NCBI GenBank assembly: GCA_030248195.1
Contig: JASAND010010747.1
Coordinates: forward strand, 62,001-126,000
Length of the DNA: 64,000 bases
Source of the DNA: Trissonchulus latispiculum
Lineage: Eukaryota > Nematoda > Enoplea > Enoplida > Ironidae
Reading direction: 5' to 3'
A program made the translations under genes and the position numbers. The notes below the pieces were generated by a model. It was not told the DNA's origin. It was given only the letters and a program-made list of their open reading frames with translations, and searched no databases. Of the stretch, positions 58,601 through 64,000 are shown one piece after another (positions within the stretch are counted from its first letter, which is position 1; each line of letters opens with the position of its first letter).

Positions 58601-58848
58601 CAGTCGTTCATAATAATGGTTTGGGCAAAGTTCAAGCAAATTGTCTGCAAAGTCTGCTCAATTTTTTCTGCAGGTTTATTTTTAATCAAGCTAGAGATTT
58701 TTGTTTAGCATGGTTACCTAAAAGTCTAACTCCACGTATAACTCTGCATGTCTTCAAAAGTTTAGCTATTAGACGCTGTACAAATATGCAAAATTTGTTA
58801 AGAAGCTTGCCGGACTTCCATCAGCTGCTAGTTGAAGAAGGCCCTTGA
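32456..58848 (+). CDS. FOXRED2-like FAD-dependent oxidoreductase, multi-exon
   Basis: FOXRED2 is an ER-lumen flavoprotein of ER-associated degradation. Exons: 32456-32633, 49658-49809, 50328-50491, 54719-54833, 55157-55293, 56420-56629, 58243-58406 and, less surely, 58691-58848. Phases agree across all junctions. A signal peptide ([16 protein letters not shown]) precedes the FAD site [15 protein letters not shown]. Then follow [47 protein letters not shown], the NAD(P) site [38 protein letters not shown] and [18 protein letters not shown]. Oddities: intron 5 starts GC (AG/GCAAAT); the acceptor before exon 4 reads TG instead of AG; the predicted end is near residue 425, shorter than vertebrate FOXRED2, with no ER-retention tail. 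It may be a pseudogene, or the last exons lie unseen. Intron 1 (17 kb) holds a Polinton. Confidence 0.8.
32996..33365. repeat. GGACCA/AGGACC minisatellite, left arm
   Basis: Repeated AGGACCAGGACCA blocks are separated by GGTCTAAAACC or ACTTTTCAGGACC stretches. The inverse array is at 34036-34376. Long frames of Val/Leu or Gly/Pro repeats across both arrays are artefacts. Confidence 0.9.
34036..34376. repeat. GGTCCT minisatellite, right arm
   Basis: The inverse of the array at 32996-33365, with the same order of spacer blocks. Together the two arms can fold into one long hairpin. Confidence 0.9.
34568..35116. other. Intronic non-coding sequence
   Basis: No feature beyond a short inverted pair CGCCAGAC/GTCTGGCG at 34690-34730. 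Frame 34738-34986 shows no recognisable motif. Confidence 0.35.
35117..36375. mobile_element. TTAA-flanked element with (CTG)n
   Basis: TTAAGGGGGTGGTCGCC at the left is matched by the inverse of GGCGACCCCCCCCCTTAA at the right, with TTAA at both edges. The interior has a (CTG)n run at 35586-35640 and no transposase. The same right end is found alone at 30940-31007. Confidence 0.75.
35586..35640. repeat. (CTG)n microsatellite
   Basis: About 18 uninterrupted CTG triplets. Poly-Leu, poly-Ala and poly-Ser frames through it are not genes. Confidence 0.95.
36559..38090 (+). repeat. Polinton left terminal inverted repeat
   Basis: Inverse of 47165-48646. It contains a CCGCCGCCGC block near the tip, several AAAACAGCTGTAAAAA repeats, AAAAGTTGTGAAAAGTT repeats, two tandem units of about 140 bp (37640-37900) holding TTGCTATGATTGTTGCTATG and AAAAGGTCTCATCAGACG, and a GTGGGCTATATGCCTCTTTT minisatellite (37950-38070). 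Confidence 0.85.
38167..38622 (-). CDS. Polinton ORF of unknown function
   Basis: An ATG-initiated frame of 151 codons between the left TIR and a further copy of its subterminal repeat (38630-39010). The sequence has several Trp and Cys residues and ends in an acidic Asp/Ser/Glu tail ([16 protein letters not shown]). No family recognised. It lies downstream of the polymerase on the same strand. The acidic tail resembles in composition that of the small protein at 46892-47143. Confidence 0.5.
   Translation of the reverse strand: MFWWCWFGANWREVSICAISESEFPTRDAALVDAAMVDFSYADSLGTPLLAIMEENYLISLWKRDYPSSPTLCEDGWARYCNLPVQRFSFDKMLYELKLILFHCTASHISSTALQREVGYLLSTLVRTNSSLLKHRNDSDSDWEFADLPDI
38630..39010. 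repeat. Extra copy of the Polinton subterminal repeat
   Basis: It repeats the order seen at 37597-38090: CAACCAAGAAAAATAACACA, TTGCTATGATTGTTAC, AAAAGGTCTCATCAGACGGC, then GGGCTATATGC units. It places the ORF 38167-38622 between two repeat copies and suggests that the left TIR was partly duplicated inward. Confidence 0.65.
39032..44954 (-). CDS. polB: Protein-primed family B DNA polymerase (Polinton)
   Basis: Replicates the element's linear DNA from a protein primer. Exons on the minus strand: 44954-44874, 43807-43730, 43511-43443, 43329-42136, 41916-41704, 41596-41330, 41197-40896, 40775-39032. All junctions are GT-AG, phases agree and the total (3948 nt, 1315 residues) is open. Order: C2H2 fingers ([51 protein letters not shown]); [29 protein letters not shown] and [10 protein letters not shown], the N-terminal region typical of Polinton polymerases; Exo I YADFEC; a Cys/His knot ([23 protein letters not shown]) and [12 protein letters not shown]; palm motif A LDANNLYG (near 40291); motif [11 protein letters not shown]; motif C FTDTDSL (near 39508). 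All palm Asp residues are present, so it looks functional. Exons 2 and 3 are short and alike. Confidence 0.92.
44140..44225. repeat. TA-rich microsatellite in polymerase intron 1
   Basis: Interrupted (TA)n. The whole of intron 1 (43808-44873) is dotted with the motif ATTATGTAAT and variants such as TTATGTAATTTGATTA, about 15 times. Confidence 0.7.
44955..45211. promoter_or_regulatory. Divergent promoter region of the Polinton
   Basis: The polymerase starts at 44954 on the minus strand and the first plus-strand gene at 45212, leaving 257 bp. Both directions must be driven from here or from upstream exons. No TATA box is clear. The inference rests on gene orientation only. Confidence 0.45.
45212..45598 (+). 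CDS. Small two-exon Polinton gene, unknown
   Basis: Exon 1 is 45212-45448 (ATG; donor CAG/GTAAGC) and exon 2 is 45548-45598 (acceptor TTTCAG). Together they encode 95 residues with TAA. The product has several aromatic residues ([16 protein letters not shown]) and no membrane segment. No family recognised. The canonical splice signals and unchanged phase support a real gene. It is the first gene on the rightward strand. Confidence 0.6.
45812..46318 (+). CDS. NADAR (YbiA-like) N-glycosidase
   Basis: 168 residues from the ATG at 45812. NADAR enzymes hydrolyse N-glycosidic bonds of ribose-5-phosphate or ADP-ribose conjugates. Reported activities are on riboflavin intermediates (YbiA) and on ADP-ribosylated guanine in DNA. 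Visible family hallmarks in order: [27 protein letters not shown] with the catalytic-type Glu, [26 protein letters not shown] in place of the usual DxxWGxG, and [14 protein letters not shown] at the end. Length and order match a complete single-domain member. No upstream ATG in frame; the preceding codons include TTG only. The same family occurs, broken, in the giant LTR element at 9723-12579. It could protect the element's DNA or RNA from host ADP-ribosylation; that is inference. Confidence 0.85.
   Translation: MPALYQLSFGSLPIIAFHSHDTPFSNFYSCTFELNAQTYCCVEQYYQYEKAKFFENYDICEMIMNSKSGAHCKQVSKRIQRFDKRKWMSVADDVMYCALRAKFSQNEQLKHFLLSSGNCSLVECNRYDSYWSCGLDVKDCVCVCYSCWPGGNVLGKLLMQLREELRNC
46399..46827 (+). 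CDS. Bcl-2-like protein (tentative)
   Basis: 142 residues. Residues 83-107 have the layout of a Bcl-2 core: a hydrophobic helix, RRVGKSLF, then [12 protein letters not shown], close to the BH1 consensus (NWGRIVAFxxF). Residues 131-139 (WVHCGGDWI) recall BH2 (W, GG, W). A hydrophobic stretch lies at residues 18-32. Bcl-2 family proteins block mitochondrial apoptosis, and Bcl-2-like genes have been reported in Maverick-related adintoviruses. The BH3 groove and a C-terminal membrane anchor are not clear, so the call needs a profile search. It lies 80 bp after the NADAR gene on the same strand. Confidence 0.5.
   Translation: MPYEIANSWFLKNVHGIKGLVLVCLSLWMVASKMNALSLLIRDSFNGESNGLFCCMVKDCINERYNMLCELLCLIEERSSVEGMRRVGKSLFAKRWNIGRICVFVAFCILLSRQRNLPLEGASNFCTLIVWVHCGGDWIVDV
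46892..47143 (+). CDS. Small Polinton protein with acidic tail
   Basis: 83 residues from the ATG at 46892 (an upstream frame extension lacks ATG). Composition: mixed N-terminus with [17 protein letters not shown], a middle with [15 protein letters not shown], and a tail [10 protein letters not shown]. No family recognised. It ends just before the right TIR. The acidic tail might bind a basic partner. Confidence 0.45.
   Translation: MSFSWELVAQTVRDNLSLASSTAMYDTFMDAMDAASETPYDIPDCGGTAVMIIKRWKNGKVVETWTISYIASSYYDSDSDDDI
47165..48646 (-). repeat. Polinton right terminal inverted repeat
   Basis: Inverse of the left arm, with three rather than two copies of the unit of about 140 bp (47345-47760). 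The tip ends CATTTTATCACTACT. The 142-codon frame 48485-48700 and others inside it are not genes. Confidence 0.85.
48653..49450 (+). other. Intron sequence right of the Polinton
   Basis: A frame at 48684-48947 (87 codons, ATG) is hydrophilic and unrecognised; without other support it is not called a gene. The rest shows no structure. Confidence 0.35.
49451..49590. mobile_element. Small MITE, AAGGGCCTTTTCAGGAAAGG end
   Basis: It begins CTAAGGGCCTTTTCAGGAA; its far end near 49570-49590 has the partial inverse TTTCATGAAAAG. The interior repeats AGAGTAGAG/GAGTTGAG. It is the sister of the copy at 49911-50075 and the two lie either side of exon 2 of the FOXRED2-like gene. Confidence 0.55.
49606..49640. 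repeat. (AT)n microsatellite before exon 2
   Basis: A short AT tract ending about 18 bp before the acceptor of exon 2 (49658), so it forms part of that intron's 3' end. Confidence 0.85.
49911..50075. mobile_element. Small MITE, sister copy
   Basis: CTTAGGGCGCCTTCAAGAAGAGG at the left pairs with CCCTTTCTTGAAAAGGCCCTTAG at the right. The interior has an inverted GAGTTAAAA/TTTTAACTC pair. About 165 bp, no coding capacity. Confidence 0.7.
51640..52140. mobile_element. Diverged fragment of the TTAA element family
   Basis: TATCAAATAGCTG, GCGCAAxCTGGATTTTGC, CCACTTTAGCT and GGCAGCAAT(C/T)GGG(G/A)CAACTAAAAA occur in the same order as at 63770-63940. Edges are lost. The minus-strand frame 52109-51723 is not a gene. 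Confidence 0.6.
52296..53629. mobile_element. Mariner-type MITE with 230-bp TIRs
   Basis: TA lies at both edges (52294-52295, 53630-53631). The TIRs start CAGTACTGTTCGAAAGCATC and match over about 230 bp, including a GATGCCAGCATCAGCATCA repeat. Interior about 870 bp, AT-rich, no transposase. A TA target duplication and a CAGT start fit the Tc1/mariner group. Confidence 0.85.
54072..54672. mobile_element. MITE with GGGGGCAGTTTCATAAAAAT ends
   Basis: GGGGGCAGTTTCATAAAAAT at the left has its inverse at 54651-54670. The interior is a mosaic of ACTAGACTCGACTACTAG palindromes. It ends 47 bp before exon 4 of the FOXRED2-like gene, whose acceptor is non-canonical. Confidence 0.75.
56630..58242 (+). 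other. Intron 6 of the FOXRED2-like gene
   Basis: No gene or repeat element is supported here. Overlapping frames on both strands at 56739-57241 show no motif. Confidence 0.4.
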
Positions 58849-59629
58849 CCATAGTCTGGCCAAGTCAATTTTCTTGGCAGAAAAATACTATAAAGAGTAC
58901 CTGCATTCATGGATAGCTACAATTGCGGATGCCGGCGGATACCGCATACCGGCCGTTCCGATTCAAACTTGATGTTAGCCCGGCTTGCCTCTGGCCTGCA
59001 AAAAATATCAGTCCGATTGGGCATGCAAAAACTTATTAACTTGGTAGAAACTAAATACAGGTCGCGATGTCCATAAAGGTAAGAAGTCTATTAAAAAGCT
59101 GCATATTTGGAGCACTTTTGTGTGGAATCTAAATTCCCAACATGTATATATTAGCCAAAACTATATACAACCCTTCATTAAGAAACGGCGTAGAAACAAA
59201 CAATATGCATAGAAGAGGGGACATTATAAATTAAGTACTTGCCTGACTTACAAGCAACAACAACTTGAAGCAGCTGATGGCTGATCTAAGTTGAATTTTT
59301 TAGTTAAGCAAGCAAGCAACGATTTTCGTCTAAGACCTTTTTCAACTTTTGAAATTTAAACTGCGATAACATATTGTAACTAAGCAATAGGACTGAAGAT
59401 TTTTCACGAAAGAAGATAAACTTGATGATAAAACGGCACGTTGACATACATTTCTTCTCAACGTATAAACTGCATGCTTATTCTGTATTCAGTATAACAA
59501 AAATTATTAATTCAGAAGAAGGTTTTTAAATTTCGTATCACTGTGAATGCTTTATAAAAGTCTCTATAAAGGCCTCCGAATCAAGGATTAGTATTTATAG
59601 CACCGCCATCACTTACCGTATTCTCGCGC
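58849..59629. other. Intergenic, nothing recognised
   Basis: AT-rich, without ORF, tandem repeat or inverted repeat that I can support. Confidence 0.4.
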
Positions 59630-59845
59630 TTAAGGGAACACGTTGTCTTAAGTGAAATCAGAAAAAAATATTGAAGCATAAATTGAAAAATTGCTTTTGT
59701 AAGTTAATTTTCTAAAAATTGTGGGTTTTTCCAGGAAAAAGTAACTATTCATACCAAAATACCACAAGATGTGACAATAGAAATTAGTTATAGTATGAAA
59801 AAGTAAAATACTATTGTCTCTAAGTGGTACTGGACATTCACTTAA
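59630..59845. mobile_element. Short TTAA element
   Basis: TTAA occurs at 59630, 59648 and 59842. Between 59648 and 59845 the ends are TTAAGTGAAATCAG and the inverse of TGGACATTCACTTAA, a 9-bp inverted end. The first 18 bp (TTAAGGGAACACGTTGTC) resemble the joint between the two elements at 62190-62211. Confidence 0.5.
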
Positions 59846-60829
59846 GGTGCTGGTTCGGGTTCGTGTATTTTTGGACTTTAAAAGCGCAATTGTCGTTGAA
59901 ATTTGTTCAAATTTGCTACAATCACATCATTTAGGCTAAAAAAGATTTTAGAAAGTCGCGGCCTGAAAATATGAGTTTTGGAGAAATTTGCTTTAATCCG
60001 CCATAACTTGCACTGTGGGTATCCTACACGGACGAACTTATAATCATTCGAATCGTCTCACCAAGACCTACAGCTTTGCTCTTGAGAGTATTCTTCGACT
60101 CCTTACGGTTTTAGAGATAACAGCGAAAATTGATTTTCGAGGTCCAAAACTGTCCGTTTTTCGAAAAATCAAATATTGCAAGATTTCGACAGTTTCAACA
60201 GCGCTGATCCGTCGCTCAAGTATTGATCATATTTGTAGTCCTAAAGCACATGTTTTGCCCAACGGAGAGCTCTCTGCGGCATCTGTGCCTACGCGCAGCA
60301 TCGAAAATGTGAAATTTTGAAAATCGCAACCAGCTTGTTTTGAACACGGATTTCTCTCAACTCCTGCAACCAATTAGAAAACGGCTTTAGACACTCATTT
60401 TTGGGACAATTGTCGAGGGCTATTTTTCATGGTTTCGCGTATTGTCTTTCCGTTCGAGAGAAATAAGCATCCAAACTTGAAAATTTTGACGAAAATCAGA
60501 CACAATGTACATTTTTATCGAAATCTTGAGCTTACCTTATTACTAAAAGATTTCAGAAAAAATAGCTTTTGGGAAGACGTTTCTTTTGAAGTCTGAACTG
60601 GTCGCTTTTCCTTAGCTTTCTCACATGTCGAGAAATCCGTGTTCAAAAATTGTTTTCTTGTTATCGCATGTTCAAGTCGAAGAGTTGAGATGAGACCGGT
60701 ATAACCTACCTATCTGTAACAAGCACATTCTAAGCTTTAAAATGATATAAAAATTAACGTTGAACTCCAAGAATTGAGCAAATTACAGTCTTTCAAAATT
60801 TGCTGCAAATACCCGAACCAGCACCTTAA
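59842..60829. mobile_element. TTAA element, GGTGCTGGTTCGGGT family
   Basis: TTAAGGTGCTGGTTCGGGT at the left and its inverse at 60811-60829, TTAA at both edges, 988 bp, no transposase. The frame 60015-60320 is unremarkable. It shares its right TTAA with the next element. Confidence 0.8.
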
Positions 60830-62193
60830 GGTGGTGATTCCCTTTGGGCACATGTTATTGGTTGACGGTTCAAATCAAGATGAAATTTGATGAAACTTTC
60901 CAAAATAAGTTCATTTAGCATTCTAACACCCTCCGCGCAATCCCGCTTCAAAACGTCTACGTTTCTGTTCAGTGCGGTTTTTGCCGATTTTTGACAATTA
61001 GAAAGTAGCTACATAGCTATGATTATATTCATTCGAAAGACCAAGTTGAGCTCTACATTTTTGCTTTTTGAAGCACCTTTCCAGCTTTTCTCTAGCGTGA
61101 GATACAGCTGATTTCTTATTTTGGCGTTGTAAAAAATTTTTGCAGAAATCAAATAATCCGCCATTTCTTGAGCTACGCAAGCCGTAAAATTAAGCTAAGG
61201 GTGTCAATTTGAAGGTCTCATCGCCGCCGATTATTCGTGGCATTGTAATCTTCTAAATGCTTCGCTGCTTCGCTGCTATCATAAAAGTGTAGTTTTTGCA
61301 AAAACATGATCAAATTTTTCCAGCGATTGTGGAGCATTTACTATGCAAGCAAGAGGGTTGACACTGACTGGACGTGTTTTACACAAAAATACCCAGGGAC
61401 CCTTTTTTAGTTGCCCCGATTGTTGCCTTCTAGCTAAAGTGGTCGCTTGCCAAAGTTGGGAAAAGTAGGCAAAATCCAGGTTGCGCTTACATTTTAGCTA
61501 ATTTCTTTGTTAAATTCCTACCTCAGCTGCCTGGACCTGGGTAGAAATCTAGAGGCGGAGCGACTACAGGTTCCTAGACCGGGCCTATTCTAATAATTTA
61601 CCTAAATTCTACCTACCTAACTAACAACTAAGGTCCTTACCAGACTACGACCACGAGGAGTAGGTTACAATTCTTTACCAGCATAAAAATAAGGCATACG
61701 GGGATATAAAAGGAATACAAAAAAGGGCAACCGCTTTCCAGACGACAATTAACAACACTGAACTGATGGATCAGATCTAACTGATCAAAGTAGCTAACAG
61801 ACTAAAGACTGTACAAACAGCAACCATCAATTTTAGTGTTTGTTTTTAAGATAAGTTGCAACACTTGTTTTTAGTTGATTCTCAACATCTTTATAACGAA
61901 GAGCGATTTCATAATACTTAAAAAAGGGTCCCCAGCTATTTAATAGTGAAATCGAATGATGTGGCCGACGCCTCACGAAAAAATTTACTTTAGTCTGCAA
62001 AAAATCTGGAAAATTAAATTACTTCAAAAATGCAGTAAAATAATTTCCGAGAGCTAAAGTTAGGTTCACTGTATTCATTAGAAAGAGAAAATGTTAAGCA
62101 TCATGTCCATATAAAAATGGCTTATTAACTCCAAGGAATGAATGAGTAAAAAGGGTTCAAATTTGATGTCTCCAAAAGGAATCACCACCTTAA
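60826..62193. mobile_element. TTAA element, GGTGGTGATTCC family, copy A
   Basis: It begins TTAAGGTGGTGATTCCCTTT and ends with AAAAGGAATCACCACCTTAA. About 1.37 kb. The 5' half matches 62208 onward nearly base for base (the CACCCTCCGCGCAATCCCGC block is shared). An extra block of about 380 bp at 61470-61870 is absent from copy B. No transposase. Confidence 0.85.
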
Positions 62194-62207
62194 GCGAACA
62201 TGTTCTC

Positions 62208-63192
62208 TTAAAGTGGTGATTCCTTTTGGGCACATATTATTGGTTGACGGTTCAAATCAAGATGAAATTTGATGAAACTCTCCAAAATAAGTTCTTTTAG
62301 CATTCTAACACCCTCCGCGCAATCCCGCTTCAAAATTTTATGATTTACGTTCAGAACGGTTTTTGCCAATTTTTTTACAGTTGAGCAGCAGCTGCATACT
62401 TATGACTATACTCATTTGAAAGATCTCGTTGAGCTCTACACTTTTGTTTTTGGAAGCAACTTTCTAGCGTTTCTCTAGTTTGAGATATAGCCGATTTTCT
62501 TATTTTGGCGTTGAAAACTTGTCATTTTTGCAGAAATCAAATAATCCAAGATTTCTTGAGCTACGCAAGCCGTAAAATTAAACTAATGATGTCCATTTAA
62601 AGGTCTCGTCGAGGCCGATCATCCGAGGCATAATAATCTTCCAACTGCTATCCACTGAGCTGCTATCATAAAAAATATAGATTTTGCAAATACAAGACCA
62701 AATTTTTCCAGCGATTGTGGAGTATTTACTACGCAAGCTAGAGGGTTGCCGCTTACTAGACATGTTTTAAACAAAAATACCCAGGGACCCTTTTTTAGTT
62801 GCTCCGATTGCTGCTTTGTAGCTAAAGTGGCCGCTAGCTAAAGTTGGGAAAAGTAGGCAAAATCCAGGTTGCGCAAACATTTTAGCTAATTTCTTCATAA
62901 CGAAGAGTGATTTCATGATAATTAAAAAAGGGTCCCCTGCTATTTGATAGTGGAATCGAATGATGTAGCCGATGCTTCACGAAAAAATTACTTTAGTTTG
63001 CAAAAAGTCTGGAAAATTAAAGTATTTCGAAAATGCAGTAAAATAATTTTCGAAAACGTTAGGTTCACTGTATTCAATAGAAAGAGAAAATGTTAAGCTT
63101 CATTTCGTTATAAAAATGGCTACTTAACTCCAAGAAATGAATGCGTAATAAGGGTTCAAAGTTGATGTCTCCAAAAGGAATCACCCCCTTAA
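62208..63192. mobile_element. TTAA element, GGTGGTGATTCC family, copy B
   Basis: Starts TTAAAGTGGTGATTCC and ends GGAATCACCCCCTTAA. 985 bp in the same orientation as copy A, with 14 bp between them (GCGAACATGTTCTC). Confidence 0.85.
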
Positions 63193-63525
63193 GAGAACAC
63201 TGTAGCGCTTCTACCAGGGCTGGTGGACCAAGACGAAACCGAGGACCAAGCCCGAACGGGAGGCGTCAAGCACCCTTGTACCCACGAAACCAGGACCTAG
63301 AAGAGAGAAGGGAAGAGGGAGGTTCAGCATTTCACTCACCATTGAAAGTAAAGAATTGGCCCAGCCGGGTTTCGAACCACGGCCCTTCTGACTCCGGAGC
63401 AGACATGCTAACCAACTACACCACAGGGCCATCTTGGCACCTCGGTACTTGACGCCTCCCGTTCGGGCTTGGTCCTCGGTTTCGTCTTGGTCCACCAGCC
63501 CTGGTAGAAGCGCTACAGTGTTCTC
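63193..63525. repeat. Inverted repeat enclosing a SINE
   Basis: The left arm GAGAACACTGTAGCGCTTC through ACCAAGCCCGAACGGGAGGCG (63193-63271) is inverted at 63445-63525. A SINE lies between and shares its 3' part with both arms. The arms continue outward into copy B and into the inverted element starting at 63526, making a palindrome of about 1 kb that runs to the window edge. Confidence 0.85.
63203..63435 (-). mobile_element. tRNA-derived SINE, well preserved head
   Basis: On the minus strand: GGCCCTGTGGTGTAGTTGG with the A box, a spacer with GTCTGCTCCGGAGTCAGAAG, and GTGGTTCGAAACCC, an intact B box. The body ends with GACGCCTCCC and GTCCACCAGCCCTGG. Same family as 26790-27021. A polymerase III promoter is therefore present; no poly(A)-type tail is seen because the body runs into the inverted repeat. 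Confidence 0.85.
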
Positions 63526-64000
63526 TTAAGAGGGTGATTCCTTTTGGAGACATCAACTTTGAACTCTTATTACTCATTCATTTCTTGGAGTTAAGTAGCC
63601 ATTTTTATATCGAAATGAAGCTTAACATTTTCTCTTTCTATTGAATACAGTGAACCTAACGTTTTCGAAAATTATTTTACTGCATTTTCGAAGTAATTTA
63701 ATTTTCCAGATTTTTTGCAAACTAAAGTAAATTTTTTCGTGAGGCGTCGGCCACATCATTCGATTCCACTATCAAATAGCTGTGGGCCCTTTTTTAATTA
63801 TTAGGAAACCGCTCTTCCTTACAATGAAATTAACTACAATGTGTGCGCAACCTGGATTTTGCCTAAATTTCCCAACTTTGGCAAGCGACCACTTTAGCTA
63901 GAAGGCAGCAATCGGGGCAACTAAAAAGGGTCCCTGGGTATTTTTGTGTAAAATACGGGTAGTAAGTGGCAACGCTCTAGCTTGCATGGTAAATGCTCCA
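63526..64000. mobile_element. TTAA element, inverted copy C, cut by window end
   Basis: TTAAGAGGGTGATTCCTTTT begins the copy, which then runs as the inverse of copies A and B (compare 63174 back to about 62700). Its other end lies outside the window. Confidence 0.85.

Overview
The window is invertebrate animal DNA. It is AT-rich, its genes have introns with GT-AG boundaries, and it carries tRNA-derived SINEs, many small inverted-repeat transposons, a Polinton/Maverick and a giant LTR retroelement. Only one host gene can be supported: a FOXRED2-like ER flavoprotein on the + strand, with exons spread over 32456-58848. A sponge, cnidarian or another early-branching or lophotrochozoan animal would fit; the sequence alone does not settle which.

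Layout: (1) 754-24719 is one giant LTR retroelement read on the minus strand. Its two LTRs are about 3.6-3.7 kb and its interior about 16.7 kb. The interior carries two different Gag-like regions, several unrecognised proteins and a NADAR (YbiA-like N-glycosidase) gene. I find no protease, reverse transcriptase, RNase H or integrase. Its non-coding gaps hold a family of small hairpins with different stems and a near-constant loop. The NADAR gene is split by a 1.95 kb hAT-like insertion with an 8-bp target duplication, and that insertion holds a further TTAA-flanked element. (2) 24720-32400 is non-coding and repeat-rich: SINEs, foldback elements, a long palindrome around an (AT)n core, and a decayed zinc-finger fragment that resembles the N-terminus of a Polinton DNA polymerase. 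(3) 32456-58848 is the FOXRED2-like gene. Its 17-kb first intron holds a foldback element made of GGACCA-type arrays (7-bp TSD), a TTAA element and a complete 12.1-kb Polinton (36559-48646, 6-bp TSD GAGACA). (4) 58849-64000 is a tandem and nested cluster of TTAA-flanked elements plus a SINE inside an inverted repeat.

The Polinton has an intact eight-exon protein-primed DNA polymerase on the minus strand. Divergent from it lie a small two-exon gene, a NADAR gene, a Bcl-2-like gene and a small acidic-tail protein. I see no integrase, capsid, protease or packaging ATPase.

The most interesting signals are the two unrelated mobile elements that both carry NADAR enzymes, the pol-less giant LTR element with two Gag regions, and its family of stem-covarying hairpins placed in the gaps and leader ahead of its ORFs. 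Function statements for mobile-element genes rest on motif recognition by eye; no database search was run.
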